Position numbers and translations under genes: made by a program. From the NCBI GenBank assembly GCA_012845835.1, contig JABAKD010000001.1, forward strand, positions 9,444,832-9,508,831: a DNA stretch of 64,000 nt, given 5' to 3'. Source of the DNA: Undaria pinnatifida (taxonomy: Eukaryota; Sar; Phaeophyceae; Laminariales; Alariaceae). Within the stretch, counting starts at the first letter, position 1; every line of letters begins with the position of its first letter. The notes beneath the pieces were generated by a model that ran no database searches, was not told the DNA's origin, and saw nothing but the letters and a program-made list of their open reading frames with translations. Below, one piece after another: positions 47,530 to 58,749 of the stretch.

Positions 47530-48325
47530 CTGCTCCCCAACAACGCACACTCAGCTGACGACAGTTACAACTCTCCACCAGCGCGAACTCCTAGCAAAAG
47601 TTCGTATTGTAGTATCTTTAGACGTCCGGTTTTTTATCGGTACCCGGTACATGTGCTGTACTGCTGTAATTGAGATTTTTGTGCTTTCTTGGACAGTGTG
47701 GGCGTGGCGGTCGTTCGTCTTGTTTCGACGACATCCTCAGCGCGTTTTGTGCACTCGGGCTGGTGCAACTTACGCCAGTGTACTGGAAACTCTAACACCA
47801 GGCATATGCTGGAATCTCGCACCGCAGCAGTACACTGGCCGCTCATTTACGATAATACATGCGTATGAAATAGCAATATACTGGAGCCACTTACAGCCGC
47901 TCGGTTTGTTCTTTTTTGGGGGATCCGGTGGCCGGGCGGGACACGGAGATTCGGCGACACGAGGGTGGAAGGGATCCCCTCGTTTTTTTCGGCGCCGTCG
48001 TGTACATTAAATTCGCTTCACTCGTAGTAAATTGAAATGTACTAGTGGTGGTACTGTTACAAGTTGCAAAAATGAATGCCGTTTTCGTTGTTTCGGCGGA
48101 GTCAAAAGACCAAAACAGGTTCGACGACAAAACCAACCGCTTGAAGCTTGAAGTGGTGGACTACACTTTTCTACGCCTCTGGTCTCTAAACTGCTTGTGC
48201 TTACAGTAGTAAACTGTTTCGTTCTGTTTCGTTTTTTGTTATGTGTAATCCCTTTTGTGGCCCAGGTCTACCAACCGAAAAATGGCAAGTGCGGGTTCCA
48301 CCAACCTCCTATTAACCCTTTTGGA
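47530..48325. other. No gene supported
   Basis: A + frame of 189 codons starts in the GGGTTGGG repeat and continues to 48010. It has no recognised domain. Confidence 0.35.
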
Positions 48326-48327
48326 AC

Positions 48328-48425
48328 TAGATTAGATCTTGATTAGATCTTGATTAGATCTTGATTAGACCTTGATAATATCTTGATTAGACCTTGATAA
48401 TATCTTGATTAGATCTTGATTATAG
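48328..48425 (+). repeat. GATTAGATCTT minisatellite
   Basis: Eight units of 11-12 bases (GATTAGATCTT, GATTAGACCTT, GATAATATCTT). Confidence 0.9.
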
Positions 48426-48867
48426 TATAGCGAAAGAAAAAACGACGACTTCGATATTTTCAAGCTTCTACCAGTAGGGTAAGCGCGCAGCAGTACGAGC
48501 AGGATCACGCTGCACCCGTCCCGTACGAGTAGGATCATGCTGCACCCGTCCCGAACAAGTCTTCGCAATGTCAATGTTGTCTTTTGGACACCAATTTCAT
48601 CGCCAGCCGGCGGTGGCGGATGCTGTAATCGTCAATTTTCGTCGTCAATTTTTCCCTCTGAAGTCCCGAAGGGGTTTTTATAGGAAGAAGGCGTACTACG
48701 GTTGGGGTGGACGTTATAATAGTTTGCTGTGCCTTTTTTTTTTAGGAGGTGTATACCGATCCCAAAAAACTCACTGCTGTGATGAGAATACGGGAGTGCA
48801 ACTCGATGAACAAACGCACGGCCTAGGCACACAAGGAAAGATACAAAAGAGCGTCCAACGATATAGG

Positions 48868-49130
48868 GTAGTACAGCGGTGGGTACCCCGATTTAAGAGC
48901 GGCCCGTGGCAAGCCCAAACAAGCGCTCTTAACTATGCATTGCTCTTATCTGCAGTGGGAAATAGACACCTTTTTTTATGTAGGCGTGACATGCCGAGTT
49001 GACCGCTCTTACGTCCCGAATGCTCTTTTCCTGGGCGCTCTTAACCCGTTTAGAGCCCCCAAATCCCTCCCTATACTAGATTCAAGTAAATTTGTGGGGA
49101 AAAAAACGGGTTTGCAGCTGTAAAGGCGTT
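48868..49130 (-). repeat. Partial third copy of inverted-repeat arm
   Basis: Same strand orientation as the right arm near 21690-21830: AAGCGCTCTTAAC..ATTGCTCTTATCTGC, TAGGCGTGACATGCCGA and CGCTCTTACGTCCCGAATG. It ends in a single 87-base satellite unit. Confidence 0.6.
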
Positions 49131-49861
49131 AAATTGGGGTATTCACTGGTATGTGGTGATTAGTGGTGATTAGCTCGGGAGCCTCGCGGGTCAGAAGGAC
49201 TTTTCCCCCAAAAGTGCTGCTAGGTGTCATATTTATTATTTATCGTAGCGCGCCTTAAAGAGCACTCGTTCAAGAGCGTGCGTGCTACAGCAGTTAGGAA
49301 TGTTGGCATGCTGCCCGCGTTTCTTGCATCTCCTTGTCTCGTTCCGTTGCGCTTTGAACATGCCCCCCTGTTAACGGTCTCATGTAACCCGGCAGCCTTG
49401 GTTTCTTCGTGTTTATGATGCTGTGGTCGACGCTTATGTTTGGCACGTTTCCCCTCTGATTTTTCGCAAGGGGTTAAGATAGGAAATTTCGATATATTTC
49501 CGCATCGGAGAAGTAAACGGCGAGCTGTTTCAGCTCATGTCACTCTTATCGCGTCCTCGGGGGTTCGGCCGCTGTGTATCCGTGTACACAGGAGAATATG
49601 TACTGCATGTGTAATTGTCATAGGCTGGGGTTTGTGGTCAAGGGTCGAGCTGGGTTTCATTGCCGGGTCTCCTACTTCCTGGATACATCTCTGGGTTTCC
49701 TAGATGAATATGGATTGTTGTGCAAAGCGTGTGACGGATGCTGCTGCTTGATGCAGTGACCTGCTGCTTGCCGCAGTGATCATGGCACACAGCGATCTCT
49801 CTTGAGCACGAAGCAAGGTCTCCCATACTTTTGTTGTTTTGTCTTGTCTTACATGAAGTGC

Positions 49862-49920
49862 GCCAGCTGTGAGTTTGGCTAGTCGAGGGATCAATATTCA
49901 GCTTGGCAAGTTGAGTTTTA
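49862..49920 (+). repeat. CAGCTG-family end
   Basis: GCCAGCTGTGAGTTTGGCTA followed by AATATTCAGCTTGGCAAG. The surrounding 49200-50130 shows no gene. Confidence 0.5.
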
Positions 49921-50127
49921 CGTCGGCCGCGATTGTTCGATATTTCCCGTAACTTTCACGAAATGGTGCTCAAAAGTTGCTGGTCGCCTGTGAGCTTGAA
50001 CGATGTATTTGTATCACGGCAGGTGGTCACCGAGCTCGGGTGTTTAAGCGATATCGACCCTGAGCTATGTGATTCGTCCGCGGCTGTAAAGAGCGTAGTA
50101 ATTCTATAGTTTTGGTTGGGGGAGGAG

Positions 50128-50807
50128 AATGTCAAGTCAAGAGTAAAAAAAGCAGAAAATATGGAGGTCGATGCTACCGCTACTGCTACTGAATGTCAGG
50201 TCAAGAGTAAAAAAAGCAGAAAATATAGAGGTCGATGCTACCGCTACTGCTACTGGTGCTGGTGCTGGTGCTGAAATCGTGGCAACGCTTTAGACCAGAA
50301 TTATGCTCAAGGGGAAGAGAATCTCAATGCGAAAAAATGTCAGGTCAAAGTGAAGAAGACTGAACAAAGAGTGGCCGATTCTGCTGTTCAGCTGTTGGTG
50401 CTGAAATCGTGACAATGCCTCTTCGTGTAGACCTGGATCGGGGAAGAAAAGTCCACGTCAAATGACAAGTCGAAGAAAAACAAAAACGCAAAAAAGAAGA
50501 GTGGTCGATGCTACTGCTGCTGCTGCTGCTCAAATCGTGACGACGTCTTTCAGACCAATACGACGTAGTTCTTTTTTGCTTTCTTTTCTCGTCACTAATA
50601 CTTTCCACCTCATCTCGGAGGAGATTTCACCCTCGCTGGGGTGAAATGGTTGAAAATACACAATAATGTGTATCTCTGACCTTCTGGACAAGCCGTGCTC
50701 ACAAGCATCATCCCGTCTTGAGGAGAAGAGAATGTCATCGTCAACTCTCAAGCCAAAGATAATAACAAAATAGCAAGAACTAGAAGAAAGGGCGGCCGAT
50801 GCTATTG

Positions 50808-50838
<31 letters not shown>

Positions 50839-50845
50839 AAATCGG
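50128..50845. repeat. Degenerate tandem repeats with GTCGATGCTACCGCTAC
   Basis: Five units near 50130, 50195, 50335, 50450 and 50740 share AATGTCAGGTCAAGAGTAAA, a GTCGATGCTAC block followed by CTG or CTA runs, and GAAATCGTG(A/G)C. Poly-Gln on the minus strand (50810-50840) results from CTG units. Confidence 0.75.
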
Positions 50846-51149
50846 AAATCGTGACCAAAAAAACGTGTGTTTTTTTTTCTTCTCTTGAGACATTTCTTTC
50901 CGGAGTGGTCCTCACTTGTTCCACAACCCTCGGAAACACATTGAAGCTGTGAGGTGGCTGGACTTTTGACGGGTATTTTTGTTTTTTTCTGTTTTTTATT
51001 TCGAGCGAAGCGAGTTTCTAATCTCCGACGGCACCGACAAAGAGCACATTTGAGCCTTGCGTACCCCATTTCGCAGCGACCGCCGTACAAGTATGATTGC
51101 ACACATGTACGTGCAAGGTTTCTTAGATTTGCGCGTAAGTTGATAAGCG

Positions 51150-51250
51150 ATAATTTTTTTTTTTTTTTTCTTTATCCTCCGGCGGATGGGGAAAAATAAA
51201 GCTTTAGCTCACCACACTTCCACGTATGTTCATACGCGTCGTGTGATAAA
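51150..51250 (+). repeat. Dispersed repeat with T-run, copy 1
   Basis: A T-run, then ATCCTCCGGCGGATGGGG, AAAAATAAAGCTTTAGCTCA and ACGCGTCGTGTG. The copy at 51.54 kb is nearly identical. Confidence 0.85.
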
Positions 51251-51539
51251 TGTACTGCGGCTCCCAATGTGCAAGTCCGCAGGTCCGCACCAAACGACGT
51301 TTTTTGTGCCCCGACCTGACCCTAACGCTAACCCTATATCCCAAAACCCAAACCATTTGGGAGGCTCGAGGTCTGCTTGGTGTCGGCTCGAGGTCGGCAG
51401 GGGCAGCCCTGGCATACATATCATACGGTCCGTCCAATCAAAATTTTCGACACTCTTTGGTTCGTCCGATCAAACTTTCGACACTCTTTTCATACTGACA
51501 ACTGACTACCAGGTATTATTTATTGTTCTGAGCGATTGG

Positions 51540-51640
51540 CTTTTTTTTTTTTTTTTTTTTCTATCCTCCGGCGGATGGGGAAAAATAAAGCTTTAGCTCA
51601 CCACACTTCCGCGTATTTTCATACGCGTCGTGTGTCGATT
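51540..51640 (+). repeat. Dispersed repeat with T-run, copy 2
   Basis: About 390 bases downstream of copy 1 and about 95 percent alike by eye. The region 51640-52370 shows no gene apart from a G-run near 52245. Confidence 0.85.
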
Positions 51641-52374
51641 TAACTCAGTTGCTTTCGCAGCCCAACGCTAGCTGGCGCACCCTTCGAGTCCCATTGTAGG
51701 TATAGCGCAAGCTGTCCCTATCATTGGTCCTCGTTACAACCCCGGCAGCGCAAGCTGCCGTTGTATACGGGTGCGTGTGTATGTCGACCCGGCCTGTCCC
51801 CTGAGGGTCAGGTTCGGTGGAGATAGCCACCCGGAATGTCATCTTTCCGGGTAGTGTGGGACTTGCGCAAGCTCACCCACTAACAAAACGATTGGCGTAA
51901 CCCTTTTGCTATCATACTGCGAAAATGAATCCGCACGCTACGCCCAAGTAGTTTGTTGTAGAAGGGGTTACACGTTATATGATACGATATGATACACGTG
52001 GAGCCACAAAGCGCGCCAGACAGGTGAAGAAAAAAAAAAACGAATCCCCGCAAAATACTGCCACACACGGAACTAGCCGGAACACCTGCCGCCTTGCCGC
52101 CAACTAGTAGAATTTGGGACGATTGTTAGTTGTGAGCCAACTCACAGCCCCGAAAAAGCAGGGAGCGGGGATGATAGGTACTCGTGCGGCATCACAGACA
52201 GTAACCTACGAGATTTCTTGTGAGAGAGAGGGACGGGGGAAAGGGGGGGGGGGAGGGGCTGGCTGCCTTGTCCCGCGCTCCGCATTGTGCAAATGCCTCG
52301 TACTGCTGTGTCATGTCCTGTTGGGCTCAACGCTCCTAACGATATTCTACGGGTACCTGGTACGTATTTACGAC

Positions 52375-52940
52375 CAGCTTAACCTCTTTAGAGCCCCAAA
52401 ACCCCTCACTATACTTCTTCCAAGTACTTTGTTCCCCGAAATGGAGTTTCAGTTTGTAAGGGCGCTAACCCATTTAGAGTCTCAAACCCCTGTCTAGTCT
52501 AATTCCAAGTATTTTTCATCGACAACGGGTTTCCAGTTGTATAGGGGTTACTAGCCCCTTTAGTCCCAAAACTCTGCATATTCTCATCTCAAGTGTTGTT
52601 TTCCCTAGATACAGGTTTCCAGTTGAAAATGGCTTTGACCTCGTTAGAGGCTCTAAACCCCTAACCCCTGCCTATACTAGTCCCACGTATTTTCCCCCAA
52701 GAAACGGGCCTCGAGTTGTAAACCCGTTAGCAACCCCTTTAAAGCCCCAAAACTCCGTTAGCAACTCCTTTAGAGTCCCAAAACTCGACCTGTCCTCATT
52801 TCAAGTGTCGTTCCCCTAAAAACGGGCTTCCAATATAGGCGTTAACCCCTCTAAGAGTCCCTAAACCCTGCAAATATACTAATTCCAAGTGTCTTTTCTC
52901 GAATACGAGTTTCCAGATGTAAAGGGGTTTATAGACCGGT
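52375..52940 (+). repeat. Satellite, about 87-base unit
   Basis: Six to seven units of CCTTTAGAGCCCCAAAAC..CCTATACTA.TTCCAAGTATTT, then an AAACGGGTTTCCAGTTGTAA-type end. Single units or relics occur near 29940, 36100, 49040, 54730, 55080, 59385 and 61510. Confidence 0.85.
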
Positions 52941-53100
52941 CTTGACCAGAATCCCGAATTAAGTCACAGCACAGGAATAAGTGTTCTCGTAGCGTATCAT
53001 ATTAATGGTAAACGCTGAAAGTGCGGTGTGGACGTCCCCCCCCTGTGTCGAAAGGATATTCGCAATCTGAACTATAGGAGAAGAAAACTACACTAACATT

Positions 53101-53226
53101 AACCCCCCCCCCCTACCTCCCTCCCCCATCCCCCCCGCCCCCGCCCCCCCCCCCCTCCCCACTCCCCCCCCCACCCCCCCCTCTCCCTCCCCCCTTCCGA
53201 CCTAAAAACCTTCACCATCGTGGCAG
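53101..53226 (+). promoter_or_regulatory. C/T-rich 3' splice region before exon A
   Basis: Some 90 bases that are almost only C and T are followed by TGGCAG and exon A. The same layout, a C-rich tract and then a CAG acceptor, precedes exons B, C and D. This is the main evidence that exon A is preceded by an intron and so is not the first exon. Confidence 0.6.
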
Positions 53227-56200
53227 GCGTGTTGTCTAATCTGCGTGAAGGATGACCCGGTGCCGGGGTCTAAGTTGGATGGGTACTACGCTAACCCGAA
53301 CCAGTTCCAGATCGGAATGATGGAGGCGCCCTGCAAGAACCCCTGCTGTGAGTTTTTGTTTTGTGGTGTATCTCTCCTCGGTAGTTAATCTCTCGCGGTA
53401 ACGGTCAGCCGCGCCACGCGATTTTGGGGACCATCTGCTTCGACTTTTTTCTATTAGTGTGGGATCGATTTTTCAGTGGTAAAACGCTTTATACCCCTTT
53501 CTTTGCCCCTTTTTAGAGCTACACTCACGTTTTGGGGAGAAAGTAGACTTGGATTCAGTGTGGGAAGTCGGCCCATGCCAGGGGTGCAGCAGGTTTTAAG
53601 AATTTTCCGGGCTCCTAACATGAGGAGGTCGATATCGTCATAATCACCCGAAACATGCCTTCGGAGACATTCGGTCGTCAACCCGACCAGCAATTTTCGA
53701 TGCGCTAGGCCTAAAAACAAGTAAAGCCGTCCAAATCATCGTACTCACTTGAGGAGCTCAACGGGTCAGATCGGTCAGAAACATTTAGTTGACCCAAAAA
53801 ATAGTGCAAACTCGTGCCGTGCGATGCGTTTTTTTTTGTTTGGTTTGGTTTGTTTGTCAGGCGCAAACGGGTTAAACGCATGGTCTATCATTAGCAACTC
53901 CTTTAGAACTACTTGTACCTCTGCAGCCCCGTGTGGGGGGGGGGGACTACTTGGAATTACAATAGTGTAGAACCATGGTTTTGGCAGAATTGATAATATA
54001 TAGCGTTAAATTGACGGTGCCAGGTGTTGAGGTGGACGGTTACCGTGTGAACTCGAACCAGTCCCAGATTTTGGGATGGTGGAGGCTCCCGCCAAGAGCC
54101 CCTGCTGTTGGTTTTTTGTGTGTTACCTAGGAAAACCTAGCGGTAATATTTAAGGTAACGCTTCGGTTAGGTATGCGCCCGCGTGATTGTTTGGGACAGC
54201 CTACGTGGAAATAGCGTGTGGTGTTCTGTTGGATCCCTTCCATTGCTATTAATAGCACTGCACCCCCGACGGGGGGACAAGATCGTTGGAGTTAGGCTAG
54301 GATGATTTTATTCGTTAGCAAGGGGTTGAAAAAATCCTCTCGAGGCTTTCAGAGGGAAAACTTGACGAAAGGTAATTGGTGATTGCAGCATCGGCCAGCG
54401 GCCAGCTGCCTGGTTTGTTTTGTGTGGCCCTGCCCGGTTTGTTTTATGTGGCCGACGAGACAATCATCAATGCCTTGCGTCAATGTTTCCCTGTCGAGCC
54501 CCACGAAGGTTTCTAACGCAGTCCGGGCTGCTGGCGCAGGGGGTGTGGTTACTTTTGGCGTTCCGTACAATCCAAGGAGTTGGTTGGGCGGCACGCGGCA
54601 GCATGATGCTGGCACTACTCGTGGTGCTGCGTGCTCGCTTTGTGCGGTTGGTAAGGCCGGACATCTCCACTGTTTTGGATACCTGGTACGATGTATGGGG
54701 CTCCCAAGGCTTAACCCCTTTTATCACCGCACTCCGGTTATGGGGACAAATAACTTGGAAATAGACTAGAATATTTTGAGGAGTTGAAAACGGGTTGAAT
54801 GAAAACCTCTTTGACAGGAAAACAGACGCAAAAAGTGTGAAAAAAAATGTACCGGTCACAACATCGGCTACAAGAAGTAATCAGCCCGAGCTGCTGGTGT
54901 AGATGCGTTCGAACTGCAGCACAGGAAGCTGCGAGACAAGAGCGTGGGGCGTGACGATACAAACTCGGATTGCCTCAAACGTTTTCCTAGAAGTTTGATT
55001 GGATCGCGCTCGTCGCTTTTCTGGTCTGTATACGGTAATCAAGATATAACCAACTCCCGGAAGGGTTGAGGTAGCGCTCAACCCATTTAGCACCGCACTC
55101 CCGACATGTGGAACAAAATACTTGGTTAGACTAGGAAAAAAATGAGCTAGAAATGGGGCTCCCACATATGGCGAAGAAAAATATCGAATAACAGCGGCGT
55201 TATCTACCGTGTGGCGTGAGCGCGCAGGGCAACAAAAATAGTATTTCACCGTGGCACGCGCGTGTCCCACTATCGTACTCCTTGCAATGAATGCAGTTCG
55301 GACACATCTATATCATCGCCTTCCCCAGCGCGCCCGACACATCTATATCATCGCTTACCCCAGCGCGCCCCGGGATGCATGGTGTGGTCGACGCCGAAGC
55401 CGTCAGTTTTTTTCGAGAAAAATTGCGTTTAAGGTAAAAAAGTGGTCTGAGCCGCACCCGCGTTTGTTTGAGAGAAGCTACTTTGAACTAGCCTGGTGTA
55501 GTTTTCGGAGTATGGATGGTAACACATTTTAAAGTACCTATGGCGCGATCTAGGCTGGACGGTGGCTGCTTCAGTATGCGCACTCGAACCCGTTTCCTAT
55601 TCCAGACTTGGATGATGGAGACTCCCTGCAAGAACCTCCTGCTGCGAGTGTTGTTTGTTCTATTGCCTCGGAAATAAATGTGAGGGTCTACGGCATATGT
55701 TCATACGAGTGCGGCCGAACATGAAGTAAGCACACACGCACACACCCCTCGTCCCGGCGCTGCGGGGATGCGAGTTTCTGTGGTCTGACGTGACTACGAC
55801 CATGCATGACGACGACTACATCCCGCCCCCCCACCCCCCCCCCTTCCGTTTCTGGCCGATGCAACTGCTATGCTGTCGTTATTTCTTCTTGTGCATATTG
55901 TTTGGATCAGGGTGCATGTTCGGATGCGTGTGCCTGTGCTGCGCCCAGTTCGTCGTGCGGAAGAGAGCGCTCGACGGAAACCTGGACAACTACCTCTGCT
56001 GCCAGGGCTACTATCCTAGTGAGTTTCGTCGCGCTTTGACGATGGTCACCAGCTTTGCCTATTTCCGACCTGTTTTGCCTGTTTCCGGCTTGTTTTTTTC
56101 ACGGTTTTGCCTTGCCCCGCTCTATTTGCTGCTTCAGGCTTCGCCTTTTTTGCCTATTTTCGACCTGTTTGGTCTATTTTCGGCTTGTTTTTTTGCAGTT

Positions 56201-58693
56201 TTTTGTTTTCGCCCTGTGCTTCCTGCTGCAGACTTTGCTTGTTTTGCCTATTTCCGACCTGTTTCACCTGTGTTTTTTTGTGGCCCTTACTGTGGGTTGT
56301 GCCTGTTTTGCCTATTTTCGCCCAGTTGCTGTTTGACTTTTCGGCCCATTTTGCCTTTCCCGCCGTGTATTCCCGAGGCAGGCTTGGCTAGTTTTGCCTG
56401 CGTATTGTCAACTTGTTTTCTTGCCTGTGTTTGTGTTGCCTTCTGCTGTAGGTTTTGCCAGTAGTGCCTGTTTTCGGCCTGTTTTCGACCTGTGTTGACC
56501 GTTTTTATAAACTTTTTATATCATGATATGCATATTACATATTGTACATGACTCTTGCTGTCTTGTTTTATAACCGCTCCCCGCCCCCTCTTTGTTTCCC
56601 TCCTCCACAATGCTTGGTCTGGGCCCTTCCTGCCAGAGTTTAGAAGACGTTTTTTAGACTTGTGCACATGTCTTTTCTTTTTCTCTGCGGTTAACCTCAT
56701 ATTTTTTGGTGGAAGTTCTACATTCTCTGAGTTTTAGTCCTAAGTTGCTGCCCCCTTACCTGTCTGTTTCATTGTTTTTGTCGGTGTGCTTGCATGAAGT
56801 ATAAACGCTTTTGCCCCCCCCCCCCCCTCCCCCCCCCCGCCCCCCCACTTCTGCCTGGTTGGTGAAAACCCGACGTGCTCCGTCCCGGCATAGTAGGGAT
56901 GCAAGGGTCTATGGTCATACGACTACGGCCATGCACAAACTGAGTACCCCCCCCCCCCCGTTATTTTTCCCTTTTGTTCAACCTCCCCTCCTCGTTTTTT
57001 TGCGTACTTTTGTGCCCCCTTTATGCGCTTTTGTATGCGTCCCTCTTCCTGATGTCGTGTCAGTGTGCTGCATGAGCCCCGGGGACTGTGGCGAGCGGAG
57101 TTGTCCGTGCTTTTGCTTGTGTATGGAGTCATGGTGCTGCAGCAGCTGCGCCGTTAGCTCTAGCAGGTCAGTCGATGGCTGCGTAGATAAAGAGTTGTTG
57201 GGCGATGGCCCGGCTTTGACATCGTCCAGGTTCGTTTTAATTGACTTTCAGCGTTAACCCTATCCTTGGCCGTGGGAAATTTCTTGGAATGTGCAATTTT
57301 GGCGTGGATTATCGGCCATTTGGTTGGACAGCGTAACAGTTTTATTGATAGTTGAAGTTAAAAGTATGGAGTCGTTCTGCTGCAATAATTGCGCCGTTAG
57401 CTCTAGCAGGTCAGTTGAGGTCTGCATAGATACATCGGGGGGGGGTGTCAAGATTTGCTGGTAGGGTTACGGTTAGTATGTATTTCACCCCTGACCCCCC
57501 CCCCCCCCGCCCTTCTTCACCCCCCCATCCCCCCACCCAATTACACGTCCTCTCCTCGATTATGTTTCCCGCCCCCCGCCCCCCCCCCTTCCCCTCCTTG
57601 AACCCCCTTCCCCCGCGGAACTCCAATCGTCTGTCCTACGACCTTTGTGTCTCAGGATGTACCTTATGGACAAATTCGAGGTCATGCCTGACCCGTGGGA
57701 CAACCGAATCATCGTGAGTGTTGTCTGTTATGCATGCAGTAGCCGTTTCACGTGGAGTGGTTGTTGTTGTTGGTGGTGGTGGTAGTTGTTGTTGTTGTTG
57801 TTGCTGTTGCTCTTTTTTCTTCAATCCCCATCGTTTTAGTTCTTCTGCTTCCTTACTTTGTTTTCAACTCCTCCACTTGGTTTCGATGGAGTCCTTCTAC
57901 CAAATTCTTCGTTTTTTAATGTTTTCCTTTTTCTTGAAATCGGTTTCTCTACGTCGTTTTTCTGAGCTCGTCTTTTTTTTGCCAAGTTATTTTCTTCTTC
58001 TCAAAGCCTCTTTTGTTCACTTGTTGTTCTTCTTGTCGTACTTTCTATACATTTTCTGCAGCGCTTCAACAACTTCCTCCAGCTATTGTCGTGCATTTGC
58101 AACTTGGCATCCATCTGTATCCCGGACATCCGCGAGCTGGCCAGGATCATCGACCTCATCGCCGACCTCGTCTACATGACCACCGTCGGTTGTATGACGG
58201 TAAGAGGGGGGGGGTTGGGTAAGGACGGGGGGGGGGGGGGGGGGGAGGCTAGGATCATCGGCCTCGTCGCCGACCTCGCATACTTGACCACGGTAATGGA
58301 CGGAGGAGGCGGGAGGAGGATGGAGGTTTTAAAATCGCATCGTGCATGACCATAACCCGTAGGACCCCAGACCAACAGTGCCGGAACGTAGCACGTCGGA
58401 TTATCAAGGACCTGGCAGACATTGGGGGGGCGTAGTCATGGGCGGGTACCACTGCTGTCACGATTTTTGCCGATTTTCACTCTTCTGTTTCGATTCGAGA
58501 CACCAGTTGTTTCGGTTTTCTACTGTTTTAATTGTGACATCCTACCCCCGCCTCCCTCCCTCCCCGATGCGTCCCTCTTCCGCTTCCTCTTCTTTGGCGG
58601 GGGGTGAAAATGAATTTTCAGGGGCAAATGATGTTCGAGATGGATTACCAGGAGCAAAACGCGCCCAAGGGGCAGGCCATCGCTGGACGGTAA
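53227..58693 (+). CDS. Cysteine-rich conserved protein, six exons, 5' end missing
   Basis: The exons are A 53227-53347, B 55911-56018, C 57064-57166, D 57656-57713, E 58062-58199 and F 58622-58693. Every junction is GT-AG and the phases agree (1,1,2,0,0), giving 199 residues. Exon A holds GMMEAPCKNPC. B gives a cysteine cluster and LDNYLCCQGYYP. C is very Cys-rich (ERSCPCFCLCMESWCC). D begins MYLMDKFEVMPDPWDNRII. E begins RFNNFLQLLSC, followed by a hydrophobic helix-rich part ending GCMT. F begins GQMMFEMDYQEQN and reads into TAA. From memory, unchecked, the order of blocks (CCQGY, Cys cluster, MYxMDKxxxxPDPxDNRxIRFNN, GCMTxQ) matches a conserved family of unknown function in Dictyostelium, oomycetes and other protists that resembles PLAC8 proteins. 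Clustered Cys and hydrophobic segments suggest a membrane-attached protein. The start codon and N-terminal exon(s) were not found. The final CGG-TAA could instead be a GTAAAA donor leading to another exon. Confidence 0.82.
54013..54108 (+). pseudogene. Decayed copy of exon A (A')
   Basis: This block lies in the intron between exons A and B and aligns with exon A over about 95 bases (matching stretches include CTCGAACCAGTCCCAGATTT and CCCCTGCTGT). Relative to exon A it carries a 2-base net insertion before the MMEAPCKNPC block. Its donor has changed from GTGAGT to GTTGGT. It therefore looks like a dead tandem duplicate rather than an alternative exon. Downstream bases also resemble those after exon A (a CGGTAA...GATTGTTTGGGAC type block), so the duplication included flanking intron. 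Confidence 0.75.
55531..55649 (+). pseudogene. Second decayed copy of exon A (A'')
   Basis: This is a further copy of exon A, about 260 bases before exon B. The region equivalent to FQIGMMEAPCKN reads FQTWMMETPCKN, so that block is kept. There is then a 1-base length change, and the donor is GCGAGT instead of GTGAGT. It could splice only with a GC donor and would then be out of phase with exon B. Intron sequence downstream (ending TTGCCTCGG) also matches that after exon A. Confidence 0.72.
56045..56510 (+). repeat. Intron minisatellite around GCCTATTTTCGACCTG
   Basis: The intron between exons B and C begins with many degenerate copies of a unit of about 25-30 bases (TTTTGCCTATTTTCGACCTG and variants). 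It keeps long open frames that would encode Phe/Cys/Leu-rich peptides. These are a by-product of the repeat and not a gene. Confidence 0.7.
57365..57430 (+). pseudogene. Partial copy of exon C in the following intron
   Basis: The 3' half of exon C and the start of its intron are repeated about 240 bases downstream. The frame is open and reads MESFCCNNCAVSSSR, against MESWCCSSCAVSSSR in exon C. The GTCAGT donor is kept. The 5' half and its CAG acceptor are missing, and no upstream AG gives the phase needed after exon B, so I treat it as a non-functional partial duplicate. Confidence 0.75.
58246..58293 (+). pseudogene. Partial copy of exon E behind a G-tract
   Basis: Directly after exon E and a tract of about 19 G, 48 bases repeat the end of the exon. 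They read ARIIGLVADLAYLTTV, against ARIIDLIADLVYMTTV in exon E. The frame is open, but there is no acceptor and the copy ends without the GCMT residues. Confidence 0.75.
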
Positions 58694-58749
58694 AAATGTC
58701 AGCAATGATGCGTTGAGACAAGCAGTGGGGTCAGGGGGACCCCCCTCCA

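Noticed and set aside
55790-56464. Open frame of 224 codons, Phe/Cys/Leu-rich
   Set aside because: Only its first part overlaps exon B. The rest is the translated intron minisatellite GCCTATTTTCGACCTG and runs past a good GTGAGT donor.
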